From: Candidatus Omnitrophota bacterium
Lineage (GTDB): Bacteria > Omnitrophota > 4484-213
Direction: 5' to 3'
Assembly (NCBI GenBank): GCA_030640885.1
Contig: DAOWIN010000083.1
Span: 1-26,282 of the forward strand
Length of the DNA: 26,282 bases
The translations under genes and the position numbers were made by a program. This document shows, piece after piece, positions 13,333 to 20,092 of the stretch (positions are counted from its first letter, which is position 1; each line of letters opens with the position of its first letter). The notes beneath the pieces are model-generated. The model worked only from the letters and a program-made list of their open reading frames with translations, was not told the DNA's origin and searched no databases.

Positions 13333-13723
13333 AAAAACTATAAAATATTGGATGGAAACGGCTAAATATGATTTGGAAACTGCAAAGGCTATGCTTAAAA
13401 CCAAAAGATACCTTTATGTAGGTTTTATGTGCCATCAGTGTATAGAAAAATCTTTGAGAGGATATTATGTAAGCATCAAAAACGAAATCCCTCCCTATAT
13501 TCATAATTTGCTATTTTTGTCTGAAAGAAGCGACTTGTATAATTATTTTTCAGAAAAACAGAAAGATTTGTTGAACGAATTGCAATCTTTAAGTATGGAA
13601 GTTTCTTATCCCAAAAACAGAGATGAGCTATCTAAAAACCTCTCAAAAGAAAGATGCAAGCAAATTATAAAAAGAACAGAGGAGTTATCAAAATGGATGA
13701 CAAAGAGATTGAAGATAAACTAA
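13325..13723 (+). CDS. HEPN-domain protein (toxin-like partner)
   Basis: This 132-residue all-helical protein belongs to the HEPN superfamily, often the RNase toxin of HEPN/MNT pairs. The opening WMETAKYDLETAKAMLKTKR and the second helix VGFMCHQCIEKSLRGYYVS followed by PPYIHNLLFLSE are the standard HEPN pattern. The RX4-6H catalytic motif of the HepT subgroup is not seen; the conserved late segment reads SYPKNRDEL instead, so RNase activity is uncertain. It starts at 13325 inside the end of gmhA (8-nt overlap) and overlaps the nucleotidyltransferase gene by 31 nt. The pair is thus fully embedded in the heptose operon. Confidence 0.88.
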   Translation: MNEKTIKYWMETAKYDLETAKAMLKTKRYLYVGFMCHQCIEKSLRGYYVSIKNEIPPYIHNLLFLSERSDLYNYFSEKQKDLLNELQSLSMEVSYPKNRDELSKNLSKERCKQIIKRTEELSKWMTKRLKIN

Positions 13724-14025
13724 ATAGATATGTAACCAAATTAAAAAACTTTTTTGATTTGAAAATGGTGGTTTTGTATGGTTCCTATGCTAAAGGAAGC
13801 GGGGGAGAAGACAGCGATATAGATGTTGCTGTTTTTATCAAAGAAGAAAAGGGGGCAGATTACTTAGAGAAAGAAAAGCTTTTGTATAAATTAAGTGCGG
13901 ATATAGATAAAAGAATAGAGGCGGATTTATTTTATATAGATGAAATCAAGGGATTAGAAAAAGCAAGTTTTGTGCAAGAAATTTTAAAAAAAGGAAAAAT
14001 ATTTTATAATAAAGTAGAACTTTGA
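13693..14025 (+). CDS. MNT-type nucleotidyltransferase (antitoxin-like partner)
   Basis: This 110-residue minimal nucleotidyltransferase has the GSYAKGS-x-x-x-x-SDIDVAV signature (GS then DxD, about residues 30-48) and a later acidic strand EADLFYIDE. In related MntA-HepT systems such a protein AMPylates and silences the HEPN toxin. The frame is open from 13654, but GAGGAG at 13679-13684 points to the ATG at 13693 (MDDKEIEDKL). The gene overlaps the HEPN gene upstream by 31 nt and its TGA overlaps the ATG of rfaE2 (TGATG). Such tight coupling suggests balanced co-expression with heptose synthesis. Confidence 0.88.
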   Translation: MDDKEIEDKLNRYVTKLKNFFDLKMVVLYGSYAKGSGGEDSDIDVAVFIKEEKGADYLEKEKLLYKLSADIDKRIEADLFYIDEIKGLEKASFVQEILKKGKIFYNKVEL

Positions 14026-14507
14026 TGCCTGATAAAAAGATTAAAAAAATAGCTGAATTAAAAGAGATAGTTGAAAATCTAAAAAGGGAAGGGGGAAAGA
14101 TAGTTTTTACTAATGGCTGCTTTGACCTTCTACATATTGGACATATTAATTATTTAAAAAAGGCGCAAAAGCAAGGCGATATTTTGATTATCGGTTTAAA
14201 CAGCGATAGTTCGGTAAAGAAGATAAAAGAGAAAGGACGACCAATAATTCCGCAAAGCGAAAGGGCAAGGATTTTAGCCGCTCTGGAGTTTGTGGATTTT
14301 GTGACTATCTTTGAGGAACAAATTCCTTTAAATCTGATAAAAAAGATAAAACCAAATGTTTTGGTAAAGGGGGGAGATTGGAAAAGAAAAGAAGTGGTAG
14401 GGAGTGATTTTGTGAAATCTTATGGAGGTAAAACACTTGTTGTTCCTTTTACCAAAGGCAAATCTACAAGTTTGATTATTGAAAGGATAAGACGTTGCAA
14501 AAAGTGA
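14025..14507 (+). CDS. rfaE2: D-glycero-beta-D-manno-heptose 1-phosphate adenylyltransferase
   Basis: This enzyme transfers AMP from ATP to heptose 1-phosphate to form ADP-heptose; it equals the C-terminal half of HldE. The 160-residue protein has FTNGCFDLLHIGHINYLKKA with the HIGH nucleotidyltransferase motif, GLNSDSSVKKIKEKGRPIIP, VKGGDW and the final KSTSLIIERI. The ATG at 14025 overlaps the TGA of the upstream gene; a TTG at 14022 is a less likely start. With gmhA it marks ADP-heptose synthesis. The matching kinase (HldE N-domain), GmhB and HldD are not in the window. Confidence 0.95.
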   Translation: MPDKKIKKIAELKEIVENLKREGGKIVFTNGCFDLLHIGHINYLKKAQKQGDILIIGLNSDSSVKKIKEKGRPIIPQSERARILAALEFVDFVTIFEEQIPLNLIKKIKPNVLVKGGDWKRKEVVGSDFVKSYGGKTLVVPFTKGKSTSLIIERIRRCKK

Positions 14508-14538
14508 CGCCTTTGATTACACAGATCTAAATATTTAT

Positions 14539-14934
14539 ATGGATAAAGAAAGGAATGCTTATCGACTTATTGACGCTAATTTTAACCGAACATCAGAGGG
14601 ATTAAGGGTATGCGAGGATATAAGCCGTTTTATTTTAGACAATAAAGGATTAAATGAAAGGTTTAAGAAATTGCGGCATTCTCTATTTCTGGCTAAAAAA
14701 GATTTTTCGCATAAGCAACTTTTGCAGGCAAGAAATGTAAATACAGATGTAGGAAGAAAAATTGAAGGGAAACCGAAGCAAAATTGGCAGGAAATATTGG
14801 CTGCTAATCTTGCGCGCATAAAAGAAGCCCTGCGATGTTTGGAGGAGTTTTCTCAATATTTGGATCCAGAGAAGTCTAAGATGTTTCAAGAAATGAGATT
14901 TGAAATTTATGAAATTGAAAAGGGGATTGGGTAA
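14539..14934 (+). CDS. ThiD2-like protein, split from ThiE
   Basis: This 131-residue helical protein begins YRLIDANFNRTSEGLRVCED followed by ISRFILDN and has LRHSLFLAKKDF and LARIKEALRCLEEFSQYL. This is the ThiD2 domain, usually found fused to the N-terminus of ThiE and proposed to act as an alternative HMP-phosphate kinase in thiamine synthesis. The stop at 14932-14934 comes just where the fused form would continue into ThiE (EIEKGIG, then KEFRLYVLV in the +1 frame). Removing one base from the G-runs near 14922-14931 would restore a single reading frame. It may be a true split with overlapping genes, programmed frameshifting or a sequence error. No ribosome-binding site is clear. Confidence 0.85.
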   Translation: MDKERNAYRLIDANFNRTSEGLRVCEDISRFILDNKGLNERFKKLRHSLFLAKKDFSHKQLLQARNVNTDVGRKIEGKPKQNWQEILAANLARIKEALRCLEEFSQYLDPEKSKMFQEMRFEIYEIEKGIG

Positions 14935-15547
14935 AGAATTTAGATTATATGTTCTTGTAAATTATTCGCCTAACCATAGGGAAGAAAAAGTTTTGCGTTT
15001 TGCCCAGGATATTATAGAAGCAGGGGCTGATGTTGTTCAATTAAGAACAGAAAAGAAAACAGATAAGGAGTTTTTAAGCATAGCCAGCAAAATAAAAGAA
15101 TGGACTCATAAAGCCGGAATTTCCTTTATTGTCAATAATCGTCCTGATATTGCTTTAGCTGTTGACGCTGAAGGTGTGCATTTAGGTCAAAATGACCTTC
15201 CGATTGACTGCGTCCGAAAAATTATTTCCCAAAAGATTGTTGGCAAATCTGCACATAACATTATAGAGGCTATAGAAGCAGAAAGGGAAGGAGCGGATTA
15301 TATTGGCATTGGACCGGTGTTTCCTTCATCTACAAAACCAAACCTTTTTCCCACGGGATTAAGTTTAATTCAAGAGGTTAAAGAAAAAACAGCCCTTCCT
15401 TTTACAGCCATTGGAGGAATAAATTTGAGCAATATCAAAGAGGTTATTAAGGCTGGTGCAAAAAGCGTGGCTGTCTGTTCCGCAATAAAAGAAGCAGAAA
15501 ATCCAAGAGCAGTTGTCAAAGAGTTTAAAAGAATATTGCGGGATTAA
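14909..15547 (+). CDS. thiE: Thiamine-phosphate synthase
   Basis: ThiE couples HMP-PP with thiazole phosphate to make thiamine phosphate. The TIM-barrel protein (212 residues from the ATG at 14909; a TTG at 14900 is also possible) has LYVLV, VVQLRTEK, the substrate segment NNRPDIALAVDAEGVHLGQN, VGKSAHN, GADYIGIGPVFPSSTKPN and AIGGINLSN. The usual QLREK reads QLRTEK here. It overlaps the ThiD2 gene by 26 nt in the +1 frame. Its 3' end enters tRNA-Gly: the TAA stop is 15545-15547 while the tRNA begins at 15538. Message and tRNA may share a transcript cut by RNase P, which would remove the thiE stop codon. Confidence 0.94.
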   Translation: MKLKRGLGKEFRLYVLVNYSPNHREEKVLRFAQDIIEAGADVVQLRTEKKTDKEFLSIASKIKEWTHKAGISFIVNNRPDIALAVDAEGVHLGQNDLPIDCVRKIISQKIVGKSAHNIIEAIEAEREGADYIGIGPVFPSSTKPNLFPTGLSLIQEVKEKTALPFTAIGGINLSNIKEVIKAGAKSVAVCSAIKEAENPRAVVKEFKRILRD

Positions 15548-15612
15548 CTCAGTCGGTAGAGTGCCAGCTTCCCAAGCTGGATGCGCGGGTTCGATTCCCG
15601 TATCCCGCTCCA
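15538..15612 (+). tRNA. tRNA-Gly (anticodon CCC), CCA encoded
   Basis: The acceptor GCGGGAT (15538-15544) pairs with ATCCCGC (15602-15608). The D stem is ACTC/GAGT (15547-15550/15559-15562). The anticodon stem is CCAGC/GCTGG with loop TTCCCAA, giving anticodon CCC at 15571-15573. The T arm is GCGGG-TTCGATT-CCCGT with one G-U pair. Discriminator T15609 precedes an encoded CCA (15610-15612). The first 10 nt are also thiE coding sequence and stop. Confidence 0.96.
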
Positions 15613-15660
15613 GTATCGCCAAAACGCAAAAAAGAAAACAGTATCGCCAAAACGCAAAAA
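15611..15660. repeat. Tandem 22-bp direct repeat abutting tRNA-Gly
   Basis: CAGTATCGCCAAAACGCAAA plus AA occurs at 15611-15632 and 15639-15660 (period 28). The first copy begins with the CA of the tRNA's CCA end. A duplication at a tRNA 3' end is worth noting because such ends serve as integration sites, but no integrase is seen. Confidence 0.85.
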
Positions 15661-15677
15661 TAAATATAAAATAAAAA

Positions 15678-16358
15678 ATGCAAAACCTATTTTTATCTAA
15701 AAAAAAATTCTGTTTTTTGTTTTTTGTTTTCTGTCTTCTGTCTTTTTTCGCCGGTTGTGCTGCTATAGACTACCATCCTTTACCAACTAAGCCAAAAATC
15801 TCCGGAGTTTATCATCAGGTTAAAAAGGGAGAAACCTTATGGAAAATCTCGCAAGCTTATAAAGTTTCCATTGGAAATATTGTAGCAATAAATAAACTCT
15901 CTGATATGGATAAAATAGATAAGGAGCAATTGCTATTTATTCCTTATGCCGAAAATGTGCTGAACATTGATGTTGGCAAAAAAGATGAGGCTTTTATTTG
16001 GCCCTTAAAAAGAAAAGTAATTGCATTCTATGGAACAAAAAAAAACGATATAAGACAAAAGGGAATAAATATTCGGGGCAGAGAGGGTGAAAACATAATC
16101 AGCGCAAAAAGTGGAAAGGTTTCTTTTTGCGCTGATTATGTGAAAGGATATGGAAAATTAATTATTATTGACCATTCCGAGAATTTTCAAACCATTTATG
16201 CCCATAACTCTCAAAATTTGGTTAAACAGGGACAGAAAGTGAAACGGGGGGAAATTATCGCTAAAGTAGGCTCTACTGGAAGGGTTTCTACTCCTCAACT
16301 CCATTTTGAAGTCAGAAAGAATTCCCACCCCAAAAATCCTTTTTATTACCTTCCCTAA
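15678..16358 (+). CDS. NlpD-like lipoprotein, LysM + degenerate M23 domain
   Basis: This 226-residue envelope protein has a signal peptide with a lipobox ending FAGC (C27), so it is likely a lipoprotein. A LysM peptidoglycan-binding domain (about 44-89, YHQVKKGETLWKISQAYKVS) and a C-terminal LytM/M23 domain (about 105-226) follow. In active M23 enzymes the first metal motif is HxxxD; here the positions read Q127 and N131 (RQKGIN). H176 (YAHN) and H209 (LHFEV) remain. This loss matches NlpD/EnvC-type proteins, which activate cell-wall amidases at division and do not cut themselves. A perfect 19-bp inverted repeat lies within the M23 part. No clear ribosome-binding site is visible. No amidase gene is in the window. 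Confidence 0.92.
   Translation: MQNLFLSKKKFCFLFFVFCLLSFFAGCAAIDYHPLPTKPKISGVYHQVKKGETLWKISQAYKVSIGNIVAINKLSDMDKIDKEQLLFIPYAENVLNIDVGKKDEAFIWPLKRKVIAFYGTKKNDIRQKGINIRGREGENIISAKSGKVSFCADYVKGYGKLIIIDHSENFQTIYAHNSQNLVKQGQKVKRGEIIAKVGSTGRVSTPQLHFEVRKNSHPKNPFYYLP
16093..16141. repeat. Perfect 19-bp inverted repeat inside the NlpD-like gene
   Basis: The arm ACATAATCAGCGCAAAAAG (16093-16111) is exactly complementary to 16123-16141, with an 11-nt loop (16112-16122). It encodes residues about 139-155 (NIISAKSGKVSFCADYV). A stem this long in a message would be very stable. Confidence 0.9.
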
Positions 16359-16543
16359 ATATAACCAATAGGCAACAAAGATAGTTAACAGTTTACAGTC
16401 AACAGAGGACAGATAAGAAAAGATAAAAAACAGAAGATAAAAGGTAGTAGATAATAAAGAAAGATAGGAAAGTTGCCAAAGACAACTATAAATGCAAAAT
16501 TTTTTTGTTAAAAACTAATTTTACAATGTAGTAGTGTCTGCTA
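16359..16543. other. A-rich spacer without gene
   Basis: This 185-bp spacer is purine-rich, with a spacer-type word AGTTAACAGTTTACAGTCAA (16384-16403) and a small AGTTG/CAACT hairpin near 16471-16487. TACAAT at 16522-16527 could be a -10 box for the ATPase gene, but no -35 box at proper spacing is seen. Confidence 0.4.
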
Positions 16544-18223
16544 ATGGAAAAATCCTTTTTCGCTCACAAAGAAACACTTGATTTACTAAATAAGAGAATT
16601 TCCAATTTTGAAGATAGATACCGACAAAACATTGCTATAATTGGAAAGGAGGGAAGCGGTAAAACATTTCTTTTGTTTCATTTTCTAAATCTTTTTTTCT
16701 CGCGAGAAAAAAAGAGAAAAACAGAGGAAAGAAAAAAGGCAATCCTTCCTGTATATCTGGAGTTAAAAAAAGGGGGGAACTTTGAGCATTTCGCTATCCA
16801 ATTTATCAAAAAGTTCCTTTTCTATTTTTTGGGAACTAAAATAGAACTGCAGCAAAAAGCTGATTTTAAACTTGATTTTTTATTGCGGCAATCTAAAAAA
16901 TATTTTCCCCTTGCTACAGCAGATATTGTTCGAATAAAAAATTATCTAAAAGACAAAAAGATTGATTCGGCCTATTCCCTGATTTTAAAATTACCTCATT
17001 TATTAACCCAAGAAAGTAATACAAAGCTGGTAATACTTTTGGATGAATTTCATTACTTGGGTCATTTCAAAATTGCTTCTCCCTTTTCAGTTCTGGCAAA
17101 AGAGATAGTAATACAAAAGGATGTCTTATATATTCTTACCAGTTCCGCTGTTAATCTGTCTCGGAAAATTTTATCTCAAAAGCTATCTCTTCTCTTAGGA
17201 AATTTTGAAGTAATCAAAGTAGAACCATTCGGCTTTGGAGAAACTGAAGAATTTTTTAAACAAGATAATCCATGGATAACTATTTCTTCTTTATGCAGAA
17301 ATTTTTTAATCGCCTTTACTGATGGCCACCCAGCTTATTTGAAAGCGATTAGCAAAAGAATGAAAATAGTGGTTCAAGAAAAAAGGGTAAGCCACATCTC
17401 TTTTACTTCACTGCAAAAATGCTTATATGAAGAGCTCTTTCTCGAAGATGGCCGAATAAATCAGCTTTTATCAGAAAGGATAAATAATATAAAAAGCCGT
17501 CATTTTGATAACTTTATCTGCATTCTGTTTTCTTTGGCAGAAGGTGACAAAAAAATCGCTGAAATAGCAAAAAAGACTGGCGAAAAAAGAAAAAATATTT
17601 CTAAGTTTTTGTCTCATTTTTTAGAAAAGGATATTATCCGTAAAAATGGTTTATTATATGGATTTAAGGATTCCTTGTTAAAATTTTGGTTAAATAATAG
17701 CTATCGCCTTAAAAGAGAGGACTTAAGTTTTGGTCTTGAATATGCAAAAAAGGAGTTTTTAGAGAGAACAGAAAAGGCATTTCTCGATTTTAGTTCGGAA
17801 AACAAGAGGGATCTTTCGGAAAGAGTAAAAGATTTATTAGATTGTTGGCGGAACGAGATATTATTAATAAATAACAAAAAGCATAAATTGCCTCATTTTG
17901 TCAGAGTGCAATCCCTCCAAGATCTTTCTCGAAGTTCAAAGCAAAATAAAGAAGTATATTTAGTGGCTCAGGCAAAGAATAGAAGCTGGGTAGGAAAGAT
18001 TGAAAAAAGAAAGGTTGGCCCGAAAGCGATCAGCGAGTTTATAGAAAACTGCAAGAAGGTTAATCACAAGTATAAAATCGCTCGTAGATTCTTGATTGTT
18101 TTAAAAGGAATAGAAATAGATGCAAAGATTTTAGCAAAAGAAGAAAAGATATGGATTTTAGGGATAAAGGAATTAAATTTTCTATTGGATTTTTATGGCA
18201 AATCTAAAATAGTGATTGGCTAA
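16544..18223 (+). CDS. Orphan P-loop ATPase with winged-helix and nuclease-like C-terminus
   Basis: The 559-residue protein resembles the 'archaeal ATPase' STAND/AAA group. Walker A is GKEGSGKT (34-41), Walker B is LVILLDEFH (162-170, D167/E168), and a sensor-like strand LYILTSS lies at 195-201. A winged-helix segment follows (about 326-375: IAEIAKKTGEKRKNISKFL, then LEKDIIRKNGLLYGF). The C-terminal 130 residues have a strand-strand-helix pattern, EVYLVAQAKNRSWVGKI (470-486), reminiscent of the D/E-x-K core of Mrr or DUF234 domains, with Q476-A-K478 in place of E-x-K, so cleavage is doubtful. Substrate and role are unknown. There is no ribosome-binding site at 16544. It stands alone between an envelope gene and lemA. 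Confidence 0.8.
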   Translation: MEKSFFAHKETLDLLNKRISNFEDRYRQNIAIIGKEGSGKTFLLFHFLNLFFSREKKRKTEERKKAILPVYLELKKGGNFEHFAIQFIKKFLFYFLGTKIELQQKADFKLDFLLRQSKKYFPLATADIVRIKNYLKDKKIDSAYSLILKLPHLLTQESNTKLVILLDEFHYLGHFKIASPFSVLAKEIVIQKDVLYILTSSAVNLSRKILSQKLSLLLGNFEVIKVEPFGFGETEEFFKQDNPWITISSLCRNFLIAFTDGHPAYLKAISKRMKIVVQEKRVSHISFTSLQKCLYEELFLEDGRINQLLSERINNIKSRHFDNFICILFSLAEGDKKIAEIAKKTGEKRKNISKFLSHFLEKDIIRKNGLLYGFKDSLLKFWLNNSYRLKREDLSFGLEYAKKEFLERTEKAFLDFSSENKRDLSERVKDLLDCWRNEILLINNKKHKLPHFVRVQSLQDLSRSSKQNKEVYLVAQAKNRSWVGKIEKRKVGPKAISEFIENCKKVNHKYKIARRFLIVLKGIEIDAKILAKEEKIWILGIKELNFLLDFYGKSKIVIG

Positions 18224-18235
18224 AAGAATAGCGGT

Positions 18236-18345
18236 TAGCGTATAGCGTATAGAAAGATAAGAAAGCTATAAATTCCAAAGATTTTTATTTTTTACCATTC
18301 ATTATCCGCTATGTGCTATACGCTATAACGAAGTTATAGCAGGAG
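18236..18345 (+). promoter_or_regulatory. lemA leader with two mutually exclusive stems and Shine-Dalgarno
   Basis: GCTATAAC-GAA-GTTATAGC (18322-18340) is an 8-bp hairpin touching AGGAG (18341-18345), 5 nt before the lemA ATG. Its left arm overlaps CTATACGCTATA (18316-18327), which is complementary to TATAGCGTATAG (18241-18252). The long-range stem and the local hairpin cannot form together. The words belong to the TATACGCTA repeat family also seen at 12721-12736. Confidence 0.65.
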
Positions 18346-18350
18346 AAGAC

Positions 18351-18917
18351 ATGAAAAAAGGTTTAATAATAGGAATAGTAATTATCTTTGTTTTGGTGGG
18401 TTTTTTCATTAAAGGATTAAATAGAGTAGTTACTTTGGATGAAAATATTAAAGAAGCATGGTCACAGATAGAAAATCAACTTCAAAGACGTAATGACCTC
18501 ATTCCTAACTTAGTGAATACGGTAAAGGGTTATACTGTTCACGAAAAAGAAATTTTTAAACATGTTGCTGATGCGCGAGCAAAATTAGCCGGAGCTATTT
18601 CTCATAATAAATCCATTTCGGAAAAAATCACTGCCGCCCAAAATTTGGGGGGAGCCCTTTCTCGATTATTGATGATAGTAGAAAACTACCCGGATTTGAA
18701 AGCCAATCAGAATTTTGCTCAATTAATGGATGAATTGGCAGGAACAGAAAATAGAATTGCTGTGGAAAGAATGCGTTATAATAGAACAGTAAAAATATTT
18801 AATGCCCATATAAGAAGAATCCCCGGAAGTTTTTTTGCCAGCTTAAAAAATCTTTCCTCAGCTTCTTATTTTAAAGCAGAGGAAAAAGCTGCGCAGCTTC
18901 CTGAGGTAAAATTTTAA
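18351..18917 (+). CDS. lemA: LemA family protein
   Basis: LemA proteins are small inner-membrane proteins of unknown function with a long helical coiled domain facing the periplasm. The 188-residue protein has one N-terminal helix (about 4-23), then the hallmark LDENIKEAWSQIENQLQRRN followed by DLIPNLVNTVKGY. Further conserved parts are EKEIFKHVADARAKL, LMIVENYPDLKANQNF, the ELAGTENRIAVERMRYN segment and RRIPGSFFASL. Length is normal. Translation probably starts at 18351 behind AGGAG and a hairpin. rnc follows after 11 nt, so the two may be co-transcribed. Confidence 0.96.
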   Translation: MKKGLIIGIVIIFVLVGFFIKGLNRVVTLDENIKEAWSQIENQLQRRNDLIPNLVNTVKGYTVHEKEIFKHVADARAKLAGAISHNKSISEKITAAQNLGGALSRLLMIVENYPDLKANQNFAQLMDELAGTENRIAVERMRYNRTVKIFNAHIRRIPGSFFASLKNLSSASYFKAEEKAAQLPEVKF

Positions 18918-18928
18918 CCAATACTACT

Positions 18929-19711
18929 ATGAAATGGACAATCATGGATAGGAAAAAGATAAAAGAATTAGAAAAAGCGATTAAGTACCGTTTCCGTCAT
19001 AAAAACCTTCTTTTTCAAGCCTTAACTCATAAATCTTCTCTGCCTAATTCAAAAGAAAGCACATCTATTTACCAACAGAACGGAAATAACGAAAGATTAG
19101 AATTTTTGGGAGATGCAGTACTAGATTTGGTTATAAGTAATTATCTTTATCGCTCTTATCCTAACTATCAGGAAGGGGAGTTGACTAAATTTAGGTCGCA
19201 TCTTGTTAATGCCACGCGTCTCTTAAAAAAGGCTCAGGAAATAAGCCTCGAGAAATATATTATCTGGAAAGAAGAGGAAACCAACAATGAAAAGGAAAGA
19301 AGAAATTCTGGGCTTTCCGATACTTATGAGGCAATAATTGGGGCAATTTATATTGATAGAGGGATAAAATGGGCGACAAAATTTATTTCCTTTCATTTTA
19401 GCAAGGAAATTAGATCAATAGAACAAGGAGAGTATGAAAAGGATTATAAATCCTTTTTTCAAGAGTTTAGTCTAAAAACCTTTAAAGAAATGCCTGTTTA
19501 TGAGATTATTTCAACGGAAGGGAAGGAACACCGTAAAAATTTTAATGTAAAGGTAAGTATTAAGAATGAGATTTATGGGCAAGGTTCTGGTTGGACCGTA
19601 AAAAAGGCTCAACAATCAGCTGCTCAAGCGGCTTTAAGACATTTTGGCGAAGAGGCTGAGGAAAAGTTTGTTTCAAAAATCCCATCAAAAAAAGTTAAAG
19701 GAAGAATTTAA
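18929..19711 (+). CDS. rnc: Ribonuclease III
   Basis: RNase III cuts double-stranded RNA, including rRNA precursors. The 260-residue protein has the catalytic domain with NERLEFLGDAVLDLVIS (54-70) and LSDTYEAIIGAIYID (129-143). Metal ligands by alignment are E58, D62, D131 and E134. A dsRNA-binding domain follows at about 175-245 (FQEFSLKTFKEMPVYEI to GWTVKKAQQSAAQAALRHF). An insertion of about 15 residues (SKESTSIYQQNGN) precedes the signature, which is slightly longer than usual. A second ATG at 18944 (MDRKKIKELEKAIKY) is an equally good start; neither has a clear ribosome-binding site. A 9-bp hairpin with a 3-nt loop (19437-19457) lies inside the gene. It converges with the minus-strand genes. 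Confidence 0.95.
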   Translation: MKWTIMDRKKIKELEKAIKYRFRHKNLLFQALTHKSSLPNSKESTSIYQQNGNNERLEFLGDAVLDLVISNYLYRSYPNYQEGELTKFRSHLVNATRLLKKAQEISLEKYIIWKEEETNNEKERRNSGLSDTYEAIIGAIYIDRGIKWATKFISFHFSKEIRSIEQGEYEKDYKSFFQEFSLKTFKEMPVYEIISTEGKEHRKNFNVKVSIKNEIYGQGSGWTVKKAQQSAAQAALRHFGEEAEEKFVSKIPSKKVKGRI

Positions 19712-19804
19712 GTTATTATTTCTCTTTATTTTTCCCTTTCTATTTTACATAATAAGTATTATACGACATAAAATATTTCCCTTAAAACGAATAATATCTA
19801 CTTT

Positions 19805-20092
19805 TCAATCGCTATTTTTTCCTTTGAGTATCTTATCAATAGCTTCCCACACCTTTTTTCTTCCTGCTCGACACTTATTAACTTCGGTTTTTTTTTCTAC
19901 TACCGCTTGGGCAAAGGCATCACAACTGCTAAAACCACAGGCGCCGCAATTTGCTCCCGGGAGAACCGTACGCACCTTTTCTATCAAAGGATCCACCTGC
20001 GGAGCAAATTTCCGAGAAAAGCAACCCAAAATCCAACCTGCCGATATTCCTAAGAAAGTTAAGCATAAAATAGAAGAAATAAAGATACTCAT
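19805..20092 (-). CDS. Miniature RnfB-like membrane iron-sulfur protein
   Basis: The 95-residue protein has one N-terminal transmembrane helix (about 2-24) and a single 4Fe-4S domain with C49-x2-C52-x4-C57-x16-C74 in VLPGANCGACGFSSCDAFAQ and on to NKCRAG. This is the N-terminal part of RnfB, the electron-entry subunit of the Rnf complex. The ferredoxin domains of full RnfB (usually over 170 residues) are missing, and no other rnf genes are near. The ATG overlaps the plsX stop by 4 nt (ATGA), so it is co-translated with rpmF-plsX, where fabH often stands in other bacteria. It could hand electrons to membrane enzymes, but its role is unknown. Confidence 0.82.
   Translation of the reverse strand: MSIFISSILCLTFLGISAGWILGCFSRKFAPQVDPLIEKVRTVLPGANCGACGFSSCDAFAQAVVEKKTEVNKCRAGRKKVWEAIDKILKGKNSD

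Noticed and set aside
15365..15622. Minus-strand open frame starting MAILERDTGIEPAHPAWEAG.
   Set aside because: It is antisense to tRNA-Gly and the end of thiE, both well supported.
19712..19804. Bidirectional terminator between convergent rnc and the RnfB-like gene.
   Set aside because: The spacer is T-rich, but I could not find a stable stem next to a T-run on either strand.
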